Origin: Saccoglossus kowalevskii
Lineage: Eukaryota; Hemichordata; Enteropneusta; Harrimaniidae
Length of the DNA stretch: 24,532 bases
NCBI RefSeq assembly: GCF_000003605.2
Contig: NW_003139817.1
Coordinates: forward strand, 222,748 to 247,279
Reading direction: 5' to 3'
The position numbers and the translations under genes are program-made. Under the pieces are notes generated by a model. That model made no database searches. It had not been told where the DNA came from and worked only from the letters and a program-made list of their open reading frames with translations. Numbering within the stretch: the first letter of the stretch is position 1; the number at the start of each line of letters is the position of its first letter. This document shows, in pieces, positions 1-10,439 of the stretch.

Positions 1-89
1 ATAATAAAAACAAATAAACCTATAAATGTATCATCTCAGATTTCAGCCATAAATATTCATCTACATGCTTTAAAACAGGTTAATAATTA

Positions 90-270
90 CTGTAAAATCT
101 GTATTAAAAGCTGCGGCTTCTATTGAAATGGTACAATGCAACAGAGGGGATGCGACTTCTATTAGAGCATCTACACATATGAGAAATTGTGAATTTTTGG
201 GTTCTGAATTGTTCAAAAAGAATGGGTGCGGCATCTATTAGAGATGCGGCTTCTAATACAGATTTTACAG
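90..270. mobile_element. 181-bp TA-flanked palindromic MITE, family 1, copy 1
   Basis: The terminal inverted repeat begins CTGTAAAATCTGTATTA and ends TAATACAGATTTTACAG. It is flanked by the dinucleotide TA on both sides (88-89 and 271-272), the expected target duplication of a Tc1/mariner-type insertion. The inner arms (AAAGCTGCGGCTTCTATT and ATCTATTAGAGATGCGGCTT) continue the imperfect inverted symmetry. There is no coding capacity, so it is a non-autonomous element. A second copy in opposite orientation lies at 18261-18440, and the two align along their whole length. Short reading frames across this stretch are artefacts of the repeat. Confidence 0.85.
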
Positions 271-272
271 TA

Positions 273-1029
273 GTAAAGACTTGCCTGTAGGTAATTATTA
301 TTGACATATGAACTAAAAGATTGTATGCTACTATGGATATTTGATAAAAACTTGAAACGTATCCCATCAACATAGTTGGAGGCACAAAAATATTCAAACA
401 TGATTATTATTATTCTGAAAACTTCAATATATATACGATAGTAGCATACAACTTTAACTATATGTTACAAGAGTGATCAGTAACATAACGCAGGAAATGC
501 ACAGGGGCTGTGCATATAAATGTGGTATATCTGGTGCAGGAATTCACATTTTTAAAGGGTTGTGCAAAAAATAAAGGCATACAAAGGTACATCGACAGGA
601 CAAAATGGCTAAGTCATAGCATAGACATATGGATTCGATATCATGAGAAATGGAAATGTTTTTTATTTAATATGTAAAATAGTGTAATTTGTATGGGTTT
701 ATAAAGAAAATATGGGTCAGGAAGAGACAAGGAGTATGAACATGATGATGATGGTGATAGTCAAAATGAATGACATCATTATGAGCAATTTCAAATTAGA
801 ACCAGATCAGTGAAAAATAAAATAAAGAAAAAATCAAAAAATGAGAAATTGACACTTGGAATCGTTCATGTGCATAGACAGCCATTCTCTGTTGATTTAC
901 CAGTATAAGCTGATATAAGCCTACAATTTATGTGATACACAGACTCCTAACTTCACATTGTTACATTGTTATGATTAAAGTTATGTATGAGCACAAAAAG
1001 AGACTATAAAAAAATGCATAGAATTATAC
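273..1029 (-). other. Intron sequence downstream of the last visible alpha-2/delta exon
   Basis: This AT-rich stretch follows the splice donor at 1029 on the minus strand. The next expected exon would encode the start of the von Willebrand A domain. I see no minus-strand stretch with bounded splice sites and such content, so the intron probably runs off the window. No other feature was seen. Confidence 0.5.
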
Positions 1030-1161
1030 CTGGATAAGTTCTCATGTATCCCTCGGCACTGCCAAAATACTGCCATATCAAGCTGGGATCTTCTTTGTAA
1101 TTACTAATATACACTTCGTCCAATTTACTAGTCCATTTTATTCCATTCAAAATCCTGGGAT
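1030..1161 (-). CDS. CACNA2D: Internal exon of calcium channel alpha-2/delta subunit, VWA_N region
   Basis: This is a 132-bp exon read on the minus strand. Its acceptor is TTTACAG (AG at 1163-1162), with a CTAAC branch-like sequence a few bases upstream. Its donor is CCAG/GTATAA. It enters and leaves in phase 1. Joined to the exon at 1451-1577, the split codon GAT restores a D. The product then runs [17 protein letters not shown], followed by [18 protein letters not shown] near the end. The LDEV..., EDPSLIWQ and FGSA...YP signatures are the hallmark of the VWA_N segment of alpha-2/delta proteins. These are GPI-anchored or membrane-linked extracellular auxiliary subunits that promote surface delivery and gating of Cav1/Cav2 channels. 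The next exons (VWA domain with MIDAS, then Cache domains) would be beyond position 1. The related protein CACHD1 is less likely, because I know this combination of motifs from the alpha-2/delta group. No frameshift or stop is present. Confidence 0.93.
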
Positions 1162-1450
1162 CTGTAAATGTTAGCAAAGGATCATTGGTGAATAATACAA
1201 AAATTTAGAACTTGTATCTAATAATTTCCATTCACTAGCATACATTTGCATACCGACATCTATTGATTTAATAAATATACTGTAAAATATTTCTCTTTTT
1301 TTTTTATGATTTAAGAAAAACATTTTGTGAAAGTCATAGTAACTTAAATATCCCAGTGAAATGTTCACTGCTGCAAAAGCCATGTGTTTGTTTGTTCAAA
1401 ATTCATTTTACCAGTATTCCCAAAACTCCAGTAAAGTTTTAAGCACATAC
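1162..1450 (-). other. Short intron of the alpha-2/delta gene
   Basis: This is a 289-bp phase-1 intron between the exons at 1451-1577 and 1030-1161. The minus-strand donor is GAG/GTATGT and the acceptor is TTTACAG. It is AT-rich with a T run at about 1290-1301 and has no other feature. Confidence 0.85.
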
Positions 1451-1577
1451 CTCCTGTAAATATGTCTGTTGGTATATGAACTACACTAGCTGTTGTGTTC
1501 ACTGGCTGACCAAATTTGGTGCTATTAGCCAACGTTAAATCAACATTTTTAGCTGGATGGTACTCCACATCATCCGG
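1451..1577 (-). CDS. CACNA2D: Internal exon of calcium channel alpha-2/delta subunit, N-terminal ectodomain
   Basis: This is a 127-bp exon read on the minus strand. The acceptor has a ten-T tract ending in CAG (AG at 1579-1578), and the donor is GGAG/GTATGT. It enters in phase 0 and leaves in phase 1. It encodes 42 residues beginning PDDVEYHPAKNVDL and ending SVVHIPTDIFTG, plus the first base of a split Asp codon. The FGQPV...SVVHIPTDIF block is characteristic of alpha-2/delta proteins directly before the VWA_N segment. Two N-glycosylation sequons, NST and NTT, fit an extracellular location. The downstream exon continues the reading frame exactly, and the upstream 60-bp exon matches its phase. 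It is an intact, ordinary coding exon. Confidence 0.93.
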
Positions 1578-2315
1578 CTGAAAAAAAAAACATAAGGAGG
1601 GTTTACAAAAATATCCAAGCAGGTATGGATATGCAGCGGGAGAAGGGGGGGTCACACTGATTTCATTGTAAATGGAACATACTTTCATACAATGAAATAA
1701 TTTAGTTATGCATTTTGAGTTTGTTTATTAAAGTAGAGGGAATTAAGTTAGTCAACTTACAGATTCCATTTTTGTTTACATTTCTGGTCATGTTTGAATT
1801 ACATGTAAACAATGTAGCAGACATACATGTATGTTGTATACATGGGATCTACCCCCCGTATCTAACGCAACATGGCATGGCACGTTGTCCAACCTTTAAC
1901 TGTACTACATGTATGACAAGCCAGAAGATTTAACATTGACACTGTCTGGGTGTTCTTTATGGCAGCACATACACCTACTTTAATAATTGAATAACTGGAA
2001 AGTTATTTGAAAATTTATCGTTTATTTAGGTATTTCTTAAATTCTGAATTAAGAGAGAAAAACATGCATATTCTAAAATGCTAACAGGAATGTAATGGCA
2101 AATGGTCTTCGTTGATGTTTTAAAGCTGGATTTGATCACATTTTAATTGAAAAGGGTATGTTTTTTTAAATATTTCAAATTTGGCACTGTAATTGATTTT
2201 TTGATTGGCAACAGTCACGATACAAGTACCGGTACAACAAAAACCATAAAAACATGTAATTCATTTTCAGAAGTAATGTATTTATCTACCGATACCTCGA
2301 AAAAAGATTACTTAC
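1578..2315 (-). other. Intron of the alpha-2/delta gene
   Basis: This is a 738-bp phase-0 intron. The minus-strand donor is ACA/GTAAGT at the high-coordinate end and the acceptor is the T-rich CAG at 1580-1578. It contains a small palindrome, GTACCGGTAC, near 2226-2235. A plus-strand frame at 1715-1933 lacks any protein-like pattern and was not called. Confidence 0.8.
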
Positions 2316-2375
2316 TGTGATATCTGGGTCATATTTGTATACTAAACATTCTTCTTCAAGGTGTCTAACTAGATG
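2316..2375 (-). CDS. CACNA2D: 60-bp exon of calcium channel alpha-2/delta subunit
   Basis: This is a 60-bp exon, phase 0 at both ends, read on the minus strand. The acceptor is CTATTTTTTCAG and the donor is ACA/GTAAGT, a near-perfect consensus. It encodes exactly 20 residues, starting HLVRHLEEEC and ending YKYDPDIT. It feeds directly into PDDVEYHP of the next exon with no phase conflict. The charged helical LVRHLEEE segment suits the coiled region that precedes VWA_N in alpha-2/delta proteins. The assignment rests mainly on its fit with the two following exons, because twenty residues alone are weak evidence. The exons further upstream (signal peptide and the rest of the N-terminus) were not located in the remaining 22 kb. 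Confidence 0.82.
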
Positions 2376-2420
2376 CTGAAAAAATAGGAAAAAAGATGAT
2401 GTTATTTACTATTACTGTAT

Positions 2421-2528
2421 GAGCGCCCTCTTGAGCTGTCAACTGCAAATACTTTAGTTAGAAAGCCCTCTAGTGGTAACATTAATAGAATTAATATTGC
2501 ACTTCCAATTGACAGCGCCCTCTAGTTA
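2421..2528. promoter_or_regulatory. Three CTCF-like motifs beside an exon
   Basis: Three copies of a GCCCTCT core occur in about 108 bp: GAGCGCCCTCTTGAG (2421-2435), AAAGCCCTCTAGTGG (2462-2476) and CAGCGCCCTCTAGTTA (2513-2528). The second, read on the minus strand as CCACTAGAGGGC, matches the CTCF core closely. The third keeps CTAGAGGGCGC. An 8-bp inverted pair, GCTGTCAA and TTGACAGC, brackets the middle. CTCF is an insulator and loop-anchor protein present across bilaterians. Function is inferred from motif only, and the motif could also belong to a repeat. Confidence 0.35.
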
Positions 2529-3659
2529 CACTATAGGGAATTTTCCTGGATAAACATGCAGGAGAGCATATCATTATTTCTAACATAGCTATCTCATTTT
2601 TAAATCAGCTCCCTAACCCTAACAATTCCATCTACAAAATATCTTGAAATGTAAAACTATATAGTAAAGCAAAAACATTTCCCCAACATTATTTATACCA
2701 TACATAATGTTGTCTTGGATTGCATGAGTAGACTTATGATAACTTCATAAAAAAGAAGATTCAGTGGTAATTTTCGTTACTCTGTTGACAAACAGGTCAC
2801 ACAGACATAATTCATAAACCAAACAAGTAATGAGGACACATAAATTGATTAAATTCATCAATCCAGGGCATCAAGAGCGACCTGGTGAACATTTCATTGC
2901 TAATATGAAATTCAAATGAGATGTAAATGATATCAAAGCACGAAGGTCAAGTTAGATGAACATGAATTGACTCATTTATGGAAGTACATGTAATAAAGAA
3001 TATTTTGTATTACATTGCATTAAATGCTACTCAAAACATACATTTCATGGGACAAATTTTCGCTAATAAGTGAAAATCACAAGATTTTTGGAGCAATGAG
3101 GTTCATACGACAATCAATGTCAGTGACTTATTGTTTTCACAGCATGTCAAATCATGAATATTCTTAGCAAGTACAATTAACATATCACTAATTATGATAC
3201 TTATTTGTAAATAACTTTGTTTGTACTTTGAATATTTAAAAATACTATTTATCACCAAGAACTAAAAATTTGAAAATCTGTCGTAAGGACATGAAAATCC
3301 TCTTATTAATAATGTTATTTATATGTCCATACTCACATTGGCAAGTTGAGTTCAACTCAAAATAGAGGAAATTCAGAATACCCTAAGGGTTAACATGATT
3401 TTTCTCTTTCACACACATATACATATTAGCTTCATTAAAACATATACTAGCTACTATGTAAAGTGTCTTAGAAATGCCTGGGAGACATGCTTAATAACAG
3501 AATATTCCCATCAATAGCAGAAAACTTCAACACAATAACAGGATACCAGTAGAAAACACAGTATAAAAATACATGTGTGCATGTATAGACTGTCTGTTAA
3601 ATGAATAGTTTTTGTTTTACTACAAATAAATAAAATAGGAATTTTTGAAATATGTGACA
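2529..3659. other. AT-rich non-coding stretch
   Basis: This is intronic-type sequence with no coding pattern. A short fragment near 3056-3085 (AATTTTCGCTAATAAGTG) resembles the TTTTCGCT motif seen again near 9110, but it is too short to define as a copy. Confidence 0.5.
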
Positions 3660-4490
3660 TAAACATGCTTAAACCAATTACAAAATTAGTTATTTAATAT
3701 GCAAAAATGAGAAGCTGTTACCAGACATTGAACTACACAAACAGCAGCCGTGTACAAAGTTCAAATAAATATTATAAATATATACAAAGAGCATGATTAA
3801 ACCAATTAATTATGCAAATAAAATGTACAGGTCATAAACTAGTACATGTGTACCCAGTTTTATTTTATTTGACAAACTGTTGGAATGTAAACAATGCTAA
3901 ACTTAATAAATTAGTATGCAAATTAGCTAATTAATATGTACAGATTAATTCTAATTATGATTAGACATACTACTAAGCATATAGTATTGCAGCACATTCA
4001 CTAGCTCTACTAGTAGAGTGACTGTGATTGCAGGTACATGTACATGTACCACGTTTCAGGCCTACTGAGCAAACTATATGTCATGGATTAAACAAGCTGA
4101 AAACAGTTAATTAGTATGTTAATTCTGATGCATTTATCGATGCAAACAGTATGTACGTACTTAGTTTCAACAAAAAATAAAGAAAACATTTAATCAGTAT
4201 GTGAATTAGCTAATTAAACTGGACAGTTTTGAAAGTTTCAAACCATTGGAGTAAACAAATGTTACGATATGGAATAAACAGCCAATTACAGTTAATTAGT
4301 ATGCAAATAAGCTAATTAACGTGTACATATTGTTTAGAATCTGATCTACACAAAATGCAATCACATACCAAGCGTCAATGCATTTGTTCAAATCAATGTA
4401 AAAATACATATTTTCAATGAACATGCTAAAACTAATTATTATCCAGATTTGCTAATTAACATGCAATATCAGTTGTACCAGACACGCATT
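3660..4490. repeat. Degenerate repeat array with homeodomain and octamer-like motifs
   Basis: A recurring core of the type TTAGTATGCAAATTAGCTAATTAA reappears in degraded form near 3668, 3799, 3903, 4109, 4192, 4290 and 4428. Spacings are near 100 bp or a multiple. The exact octamer ATGCAAAT occurs at 3812-3819, 3916-3923 and 4301-4308. AGCTAATTAA occurs at 3925-3934, 4208-4217 and 4310-4319, with TGCTAATTAA at 4450-4459. These are POU-type and homeodomain-type binding sequences. The even spacing suggests an old tandem repeat. Regulatory use is possible but unproven. Confidence 0.5.
4033..4050. repeat. Perfect 18-bp palindrome
   Basis: GGTACATGTACATGTACC is identical to its own reverse complement. 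It is the longest example in the window of the ACATGTA-rich simple motif scattered throughout. Confidence 0.8.
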
Positions 4491-5195
4491 CCATAGACAG
4501 ATGGACGAATGGCTGGCCAGACAACCATAAACACGTACATTGGCATGACATTATTTCCTGTTTGTGCTTTGCAAACATGGGAATCGAAAAGGCAGTTGTA
4601 ACTAATTTATAGAAGAAAAAAAAATTATTCCTGACTGAAAACCAGTCTGTTAGTATAAAAACAAGTATAGAGACTGTCAGTATTAAAGATAGAAGTCAGA
4701 ATAAATTACATGTATATTGTTCATGTACAAGAGAGAGAATTACTTGTTAAAATAAAGTGATACTGGTGCAAGACAACTAATACATGTAGTGAGAAGACAC
4801 CAAATCAATAACTAAGTAATCTAATATTGTATGTGTGAAACTAGTCTCAGTATGTAGACTGGACAACATGACATGTGTAGAAGAATAAGTTTAGGGTAAT
4901 AAATGTACAAATTAGTCACTCACTTTGAACATATGAGACAATCTCACTCTAATTACATTGTACAATGTATGGAGGCTATATATCATGCAGCTGATCTCAG
5001 CAATTCAAACAGACGTATTGTGTGTTATCTACATGTATACATACTCTATGTTATACTATACACTGTTGCACTGTTACATTATACGTTTATATTATTGCCA
5101 ACTAAAATGGGAATGTCTGGTAACAAATGATGCTCACAGATCAGCACTAGCTCGATTTACTGTGACAATGTTGCCCACAAGTTGTTTTATTATTA
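4491..5195. other. Non-coding stretch
   Basis: AT-rich intronic-type DNA. Overlapping short plus-strand frames at 4903-5221 have no domain-like content and no supporting splice context, so no gene is called. Confidence 0.5.
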
Positions 5196-5281
5196 GGCAG
5201 TTTATGTTCAGGTGTGAATGACCGGTTCTTGCCAGACAGTCACAGCACATGTGCATGAGAACAAACTGAAAACAAGTGCGA
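5196..5281 (+). repeat. Interspersed repeat fragment, copy 1
   Basis: The block GTGTGAATGACCGGTTCTTG through GCCAGACAGTCACAGCACATG to AAACAAGTGCGAC recurs in diverged form at 8694-8773 in the same orientation. Shared anchors are GACCGGT(T/C)CTTGCCA, GGCACATG/AGCACATG and AAACAAGTG. The flanks do not align clearly, so the family type is unknown. Confidence 0.55.
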
Positions 5282-8200
5282 CAACTCATATACATAAAAG
5301 ATATCTAGGAATGAATATAAATTTACTGCATCTTTTTAGAAAACGTTCCTAATTTGATTTAATAGGAAATTTATTGCAATCATAGAGAAAGTGTGACATT
5401 TCTATTGGTTTGACTTGTACAAATGTAAATTATTTTAAATTCAAAATTGAAAACAGTTTGAAACCGTACGCAACTGTATTCATTACTACATGTTATTAGG
5501 ATTATTTCCAATGTTTAAAAGTTGTCTATAGAAACATGGATGACATTTATCTGTTTTGTCCCATATACATGTATATGTTAATATGGGCACCTGTGTTGTA
5601 ATTCTACAGTTTTGTTTATGTACTGATCATATTTGTTGTGTATATTTGTGACTGTATTCTGTATTGTTTGTAGAGCTAGTTAATAGAGTGACATCATGGA
5701 CTAGTATTATGCATGATACAAAGTAAAAAAAAAAAAAAAACTATTACATAGTGCAAATTTCATAAGTAATGGTTGAGAATAACTTTGGTATCATTTAGAT
5801 GAATATTTACCTGGATATTAAGACAAAATTAAGTATGCAATTGGGATTATTGATTAAAATTGAAACTCAAAAATTTATAGTGCATACCTCTTAAGAAAAA
5901 ATTAAATATTTCTCGTAAGTTAATTTCTCTTTATCGCTCGTCAAATAGCTATGTAATTTAGTGTGACCTTGTGTTTTTTTCTTTTTTTTTTTTGAGTTTT
6001 GTAATTTTTTATATAGTAGAAATAAACAAAATTGTTAAAAAAAAGTAAATGGATCACATGACCAACTCTAGACAGAGAAATCATACAGAGCTTCGCTTGC
6101 AGTGAATGCACATTTGCAATTACAGCCATAAACTGATATCAATAAATGGCAGAAATATCACCCTTTAATACGTTTCAAAATAAACTTTTAGTCGATATTA
6201 TTACAAGCTAGTGACATTGCATTTAGTGCAATTGTTGTCATTCTGGAATTCTTGTATCACTGCAATAAACCCAGTACTGCTGTTCGTTTTTCTCCACATA
6301 CTGTTTGAACACACATAAAACGAAGACGTTTAACAGCTGCTAGTGATATTTAATCAAATTTCTCACTATACATATCACATGCATTATTAGCTGGCATTAT
6401 CAGACACTGCACGATTACCTTTTTTAACTACAACACTACTGTTACAGTAACAATATTCTAAAATCCTCTGTAGAGGTAAACTATCAAATAATTCAGCAGC
6501 GAAAATTCTTCAATATTTGTTTTGATATAGTGGTACACATTCATAAATAGTGTGCTATTTTTAGAATCATAACTACTTGCCAGTTTTGTGCACATAACTG
6601 CACTCGTTTGACTTATCACCCATGCTCGACAAAGCACCGATTCTCGCTTTTTGGATTCAATCATTACATGTATAAAATGTTATTTCTGTGACCTGCATGA
6701 AAGTATACATGTCATTTTTATTGTGAGCGAATCCACCATGTTTGTTGACCTCTCATTGTTAACTTTGACCTGATTAGACATGAACAGTCATGTGATACTG
6801 CTAGTACAAATGTGGTTCCTGACATTATCCAAATATTGACGAACACAAAGAACGCAATGCGGAAACAATTTCATAATCATGGGTGCAGTACATTAAATTG
6901 GCATTGATTTTCAATACAAAACTGCGTAATGTTGTTTTAAAGAAGCAATAAGCCATTTTTAAAAGATAATAATGATTGATTTTTAGAAGATTTTGCAATG
7001 GCAACAGACCAGACATATTTTACCCACTCACGCAATAATATTTTCTTAGCATAAATTCATTCGTGATTTTCTAGCACCATATATCACCCAATTTTTGCAA
7101 TCATTCATTTTTACTCAACTCGATAAGACTTCACTCACCATAAATTTGTATTTTAAAAACAACTTTAATATTTAAAACCAATTATTAAAATCTGGTAAAT
7201 ATTTTAGAGTTATATGGTTGTTAGTCATGCCACATGATGTATGTATATATATAGAGAAAGTACTTTTATATTGGAACTCATCTTTTACCTGAGAATAGGT
7301 CATGTCCTAACAACTCTAGAGAGTCACAATACACTGGGGTAGGAAATTACAGCACATTATTTTCAGTGATCTCCACAGCTAAGACATGGTAAATTGACAA
7401 GGAGTCAATGATACATACGTGACTGATAATTCCCATTGTGCTTTACATTAGATAGTCCTGCCGAGAAGATTTACTCAAATTACGCAACAAATTGACATAA
7501 CTGTACATGTAGTAATTTCACAGTTGCTTCTCAGTGAAAATTGTTGTAGTGCTGTTCAACTGATTGTTAATTTGACAAGCGCTAAGTGTTGTTTACGTTG
7601 ATTACCCAGATTTCCTAATTACATACAACACCAAACACTTCTAAATCAGCTAATTGCCTTGAGTTTACTGTCAATCCACAGTAATATTGACAACAGAAAT
7701 AACAGAAATTAGTGAAATTTAAACAAGAGATCTTAATGGCAAGTAACACTGGAATATAAAACAATTACATGTACATCTTGAAATTTGCCTGATTTAATTC
7801 TCGCTTTTATTAGAGCGTATACAAATTGACTATAGTTTATACTGGTTGTACTTGACCATGACATGTTAAGTTAATCTCATTTCATGCTGAATAGCTTGCA
7901 CCTGCTACTCATCCCGCAGTGTCAGTGGTTATTCACTGGCAGCTACAGGAGACGATAAGGTAGTGTTCATATGCAAAATGCAATTGATACAGATGTAGGG
8001 AAGGTGAAATAAACCTATCACCTATATCACTCTGAGCAACTCTATGGATCATGTCAAAAGAATTAAATGAAGATAGCCAATCTTGAAATACCAGCTGAAG
8101 ATTACAGTAGATTTAGCAAACCAATTCATCAGAATTAATGCAATATCCAAGCAGAATCTACAGAATGATACTGAGGAGCATTTGATACTGATTTGTATAC

Positions 8201-8434
8201 AAGTATTTTCAAAGTTTTTCAATATCTGAATTTGAATGGGTCTATAGATTCATACTTGGTGATAAAGTTACATGTAATCATATGGAATTATACCACTGAA
8301 TTGGCAGACATGTACCTGTGTATCAAATAGAACCAGGTAAAAACAGTGTTACCAATACCATAATAAATAATGAACATAAATTTGTTTGTAGCAAATCAAA
8401 ATTCCAAGAACAAGAACAAGAACAATTTATTTAA
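5282..8434. other. Long AT-rich non-coding stretch
   Basis: No gene, TIR element or tandem array is convincing here. It contains a 16-A run at 5725-5740. Minus-strand frames at 5941-6129, 6458-6664 and 6825-7016 lack recognisable protein content. The segment CAAGAACAAGAACAAGAACA at about 8405-8424 is a short hexamer repeat just outside the MITE that starts at 8435. Confidence 0.5.
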
Positions 8435-8530
8435 AGGGCGACAGTCGTCATGCCGCGTCCTGTTCGATATGGGACTCATAGCGACGTATACAACGCGTGT
8501 AAAATACATAGTTTATTTACATGAAATTCA
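8435..8530 (-). mobile_element. Truncated copy of TTAA-flanked MITE, family 2
   Basis: It starts after TTAA (8431-8434) with AGGGCGACAGTCGTCATGCC and aligns with the reverse complement of 12713-12833. That includes GGGACTCATAGCGACGTATA and TTTATTTACATGAAATT. The alignment then stops, and the distal arm seen in the other copy (about 30 bp) is missing or has diverged. Orientation is given relative to the complete copy. It is non-coding. Confidence 0.75.
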
Positions 8531-8693
8531 AATTCAAAGTTGTAATCAGGAAATAGCCTTTATAAAAGGACATCACACTATGACATTACAAGTTTACATT
8601 TTTGCCAACCAGCATGTTAAAGTATTACTGTAACAACAAATTTCATCAACACAGGCTTGCGATATTTAATAACAATTGACAGCAGTGAACAAC

Positions 8694-8773
8694 GCCTTAT
8701 TTTATCTTTGAGTGCGATCGACCGGTCCTTGCCAACCAGCTACGGCACATGCAGAGAACGTAAACAAGTGTGA
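8694..8773 (+). repeat. Interspersed repeat fragment, copy 2
   Basis: It contains GAGTGCGATCGACCGGTCCT, then TGCCAACCAGCTACGGCACATG, then AAACAAGTGTGAC, matching the copy at 5196-5281 with several small gaps. It lies 160 bp beyond a MITE fragment. The family is not known. Confidence 0.55.
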
Positions 8774-9078
8774 CTGCCTATAGGAAGTCATATGATTAAC
8801 ACTGGCTCTCTCAAATCATAAACATGAAGGGAGATGAACAGATTAATTATTAGTCATCATGCACACTTTTCTTAAATTGGTTATGATACATGTATGTAAC
8901 CGTAGTAATTTTTTTTTTAATATTAAGTATTATAAAACCATATTCCATGTAAAAGACAAGATACTGTACATCAAACCCAATAACACACATCTGACAGAAT
9001 TACCGGTATGTCAATTTGAACACACAAATTGCCAAAATTACAGACAACTACAGCCATCCCAGTATATCAATTTAACAT
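8774..9078. other. Non-coding stretch
   Basis: AT-rich sequence. The plus-strand frame spanning 8859-9110 runs into the decayed repeat at 9079 and has no protein-like pattern. Confidence 0.45.
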
Positions 9079-9250
9079 ACTGTGAAATACTTTATTTTAG
9101 CTGGAATTAATTTTCGCTAAAAAGACTTAAAAAGAATTTCACTGATTTTTGACGAGTTGAATGTAAAACATATTAAAAAAGGTATATTTGCTGGATTTTA
9201 TTTTCACTGAATCATCCCTTCAGCAAAAATAGTGAAAATAAATTTTCTCC
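9079..9250. mobile_element. Decayed TIR-like repeat with TTTTCGCT core
   Basis: The left side has ATACTGTGAAATAC, then AGCTGGAATTAATTTTCGCT. The right side has TGCTGGATTTTATTTTCACT, CAGCAAAAATAGTGAAAATA and AATTTTCTCC. These resemble a marine-invertebrate MITE type I recall, with mirrored blocks reading roughly 'AATTTTCGCT'. The inverted symmetry is imperfect and the ends are uncertain. Confidence 0.4.
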
Positions 9251-10081
9251 CCACACAATAATCAAAATCGTTTTATGAAAAAAGGAAAGTCTAGTTTTCC
9301 TTAACAAATAAAGTTATAGCACGTACAATGACCATTCAGTTTTCATGAGCTCATTCCATATGTCCCCAATGATTCAAATCTTAATCGCATTTTGTAATTG
9401 ATTACTGAGATTCTGGAATAATCTACCTTCCTTTTTTATGCTTACATTATTAGCTCCACTTACTGAAGTGTGCATTGACTATTTACCATATTGTATTTCA
9501 CATTCTAATCCAGCTCATTAGTGTGAGGTGGTGTTTTGTGTTCTTAATCATAATTACATGATTGACAGTGTTAACATGGAAATGAAACTGCACTCTTTTG
9601 TCAGCCGTGTGGCTCATAGATATCAATCTGTTGAAGAACGTCTTGTGACTGTTAGTATAAGGCAGTCGTCAACTGAAAATTGTTCAGATTAAGGAAAATG
9701 ATGTGAGTGTTTGGCTTAAAAGTCATGAAAGCCTAAGGAGCCAATAAATACACCATGAATAACTGACTTCAATTTATGACTAACCAATAAATTATTCACT
9801 CAATACTTGCATGCTCTGCTTGACCTGAAATGACTGCTTCCTCAGGTGGCCAGGAAGCAATTATAAAAATTTGATACAATGTTAACGTAATGAAAATTGC
9901 AGTTGTGTTTAAATAGGCATCCTATATCACACAAGGCTCTAATGCTTATCATTAGTACTTCATTAGCAAAAAGGAAGTGTTTACGCTCTTGTTGCCATGA
10001 AAACTGCATCTTTCTTATCATTAGATCTAATATTGTTCAAAATTGAACTGAATTTAACATTGCAGACAGAGATTAGGTAAA
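9251..10081. other. Non-coding stretch
   Basis: No gene or clear repeat is seen. The composition is ordinary for the intron. Confidence 0.45.
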
Positions 10082-10265
10082 TTGGTATGTATTGGCATAC
10101 AAATAAATGTGAAAGGGACATCGAACAAAGTAACAGAAATTCTGATACTATTAGATAACTTTATGTACACGATTGAAGCATACACGCACTATAAGTACGC
10201 CTCACCCTGTTCAACCTTAACCCCGATTTCTATTCCAGAGCTGTACCCAAAAGAATTCCTATTAG

Positions 10266-10439
10266 ATGTCCGATATTGAATGTAGTAAAAGACTTATATT
10301 ACAGAGTAATAACAAAATTAAAGATTTCAACACATTGCCTTCTGAAGTTCAATTTATTGAAATTATGAAGAAGTGCTCTATCGATGTTGCACAATTTATC
10401 CAGTCAGGTATGAAAATCAGAGATGAATTATACATGTAA
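10266..10439 (+). pseudogene. C-terminal fragment of a LINE-type open reading frame
   Basis: There is an open frame of 57 codons, ATG at 10266 and TAA at 10437. It reads DFNTLPSEVQFIEIMKK and ends AQFIQSGMKIRDELYM. That style, a short LP-x-E-x-QFI helix followed by V-x-x-FI-x-x-x-x-K-x-R and a stop, is what I would expect at the C-terminus of CR1/L2-like invertebrate non-LTR elements. It is followed by an AT-rich 3' region with a polyadenylation-type AATAAA and a TTA-repeat tail, as such elements have. Upstream, the frame at 10082-10279 (ELYPKEFLLDV) may be the same protein in another phase, which would mean a frameshift. The clade assignment is recollection only. Confidence 0.5.

Noticed and set aside
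2608-2620. CCCTAACCCTAA telomere-like repeat
   Set aside because: Only two hexamers are present, which is expected by chance and not evidence of an interstitial telomere.
5725-5740. 16-A run as a plus-strand retroposon tail
   Set aside because: No upstream body with promoter boxes or coding remnants was found, so a simple A tract is the safer reading.
6431-6468. Possible small minus-strand exon (CTACAG/AGG to AAAAAG/GTAATC)
   Set aside because: It has acceptable splice dinucleotides, but the 12-13 residues do not resemble alpha-2/delta and the phase does not fit the 60-bp exon, which needs a phase-0 donor.
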